A stretch of 20,326 bases of DNA from Tulasnella sp. 424 (Eukaryota; Basidiomycota; Agaricomycetes; Cantharellales; Tulasnellaceae). Of the stretch, positions 20,012 to 20,326 are shown piece after piece. The stretch covers positions 1 to 20,326 of the forward strand of contig WSUB01000340.1 of assembly GCA_019633425.1 (NCBI GenBank), in the 5' to 3' direction. Position 1 is the first letter of the stretch. Each line of letters opens with the position of its first letter. Below the pieces are notes generated by a model. The model was not told the origin of the DNA. It did not search any database and worked only from the letters and a program-made list of their open reading frames with translations. The position numbers and the translations under genes are program-made.

Positions 20012-20326
20012 ATGTCTTCGATGGCTGTGAGGAGCACGCTTCTCTCATTTGCTCCCAAGGTGTTGCCGCGCAGTGTGACCTTTCCCCGCTTCCTCTACAA
20101 CTATATCCACAGCCTGTCGCGCTATCGACCATCAAGATGCCATCACAAAACCGCCTCTATTACATAGAGAGCTGACCACACTCGATTGGATCACCTTGGT
20201 CACCGTCCTATGCACAATCACAACGCTCGTTTACTTTACGACCAAAAGGAAACTCACCCCACCAGCATAGCAAACGCCCTTCGAAGAGGACAAGAAGGTT
20301 ATTTTGGTTCTCGGGAGCAGATGAGC
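20012..20326 (+). pseudogene. NDE1: NDE1-type NADH dehydrogenase, copy 4, 5' part only
   Basis: The ATG at 20012 opens MSSMAVRSTLLSFAPKVLP, matching the presequence of copy 2. A 1-bp insertion near 20090 shifts the frame, so the PPRLYRELTTLDW region and membrane segment are read only in another frame. A stop also lies at GCATAG near 20268, and the Rossmann motif ends VLVLGSR-TGA as in copy 2. The window ends here; the gene is already broken in the part that is visible. Confidence 0.8.

Larger units (their letters stand above)
15815..20326. repeat. Tandem segmental duplication, unit 3 (cut by window end)
   Basis: Contains the spacer, kinase-TPR copy 3, the divergent promoter and the first 315 bp of NDE copy 4. 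The order and orientation match units 1 and 2. Confidence 0.85.

Noticed and set aside
1..20326. Repeat-induced point mutation as the cause of NDE decay
   Set aside because: Many of the lesions seen are indels, and there is no obvious one-sided C-to-T excess by eye. A dinucleotide index would be needed to test it properly.
1..20326. Transposable element or tRNA genes
   Set aside because: No transposase, reverse transcriptase, terminal repeats or tRNA-like cloverleaf was recognised. The repeats are segmental duplications of genes.

Overview
The window looks like fungal nuclear DNA, most likely from a basidiomycete (Agaricomycetes). Genes are cut by many introns of 52-91 nt with GT..AG ends, and core promoters carry TATA boxes and pyrimidine-rich tracts. 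The kinase has the HGDLK catalytic loop that I associate with expanded mushroom-type kinase families. A Rhizoctonia/Ceratobasidium-like source is a guess that cannot be settled from the sequence alone.

The whole window is a degenerate tandem array of one two-gene module. Reading along the + strand, each unit is: a noncoding spacer; a kinase-TPR fusion gene on the minus strand; a shared, divergent promoter region; an alternative NADH dehydrogenase (NDE1/NDI1-type) pseudogene on the plus strand; and its 3' flank, which runs into the next spacer. Kinase-TPR stop codons lie at 635, 7535 and 16369. Unit 1 is about 6.9 kb. Unit 2 is about 8.8 kb because it holds a second, more divergent NDE copy plus about 740 bp of sequence seen nowhere else in the window. 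Unit 3 is cut by the right edge. At the left edge, 80 bp of a fourth kinase exon is fused directly to a spacer, the scar of a deletion.

The kinase-TPR genes have kept their structure. The same eight exons and seven introns can be placed in all three copies, every intron is phase 0, and every exon is a multiple of three except where damaged. The copy at 16369-18732 reads open throughout (652 codons by my splice model). It encodes a protein kinase with a glycine-rich loop, VAIK-type lysine, alpha-C glutamate, HGDLKSANVLVN loop, DFG and APPE motifs, followed by six 40-residue TPRs. The copy at 635-3109 has seven TPRs and one 2-bp frameshift. The copy at 7535-9876 has six TPRs but has lost the donor site of the intron that joins kinase to TPR.

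The NDE copies are all broken by frameshifts, stops or truncation. They look like passengers of the repeated segment, while the kinase-TPR genes appear to have been kept. The most notable features are the kinase-TPR architecture with variable repeat number, the repeatedly weakened kinase/TPR splice junction, the mosaic origin of the middle copy, and a conserved palindrome in the shared promoter. All splice sites were placed by eye from alignment among the copies, and no transcript evidence was available.
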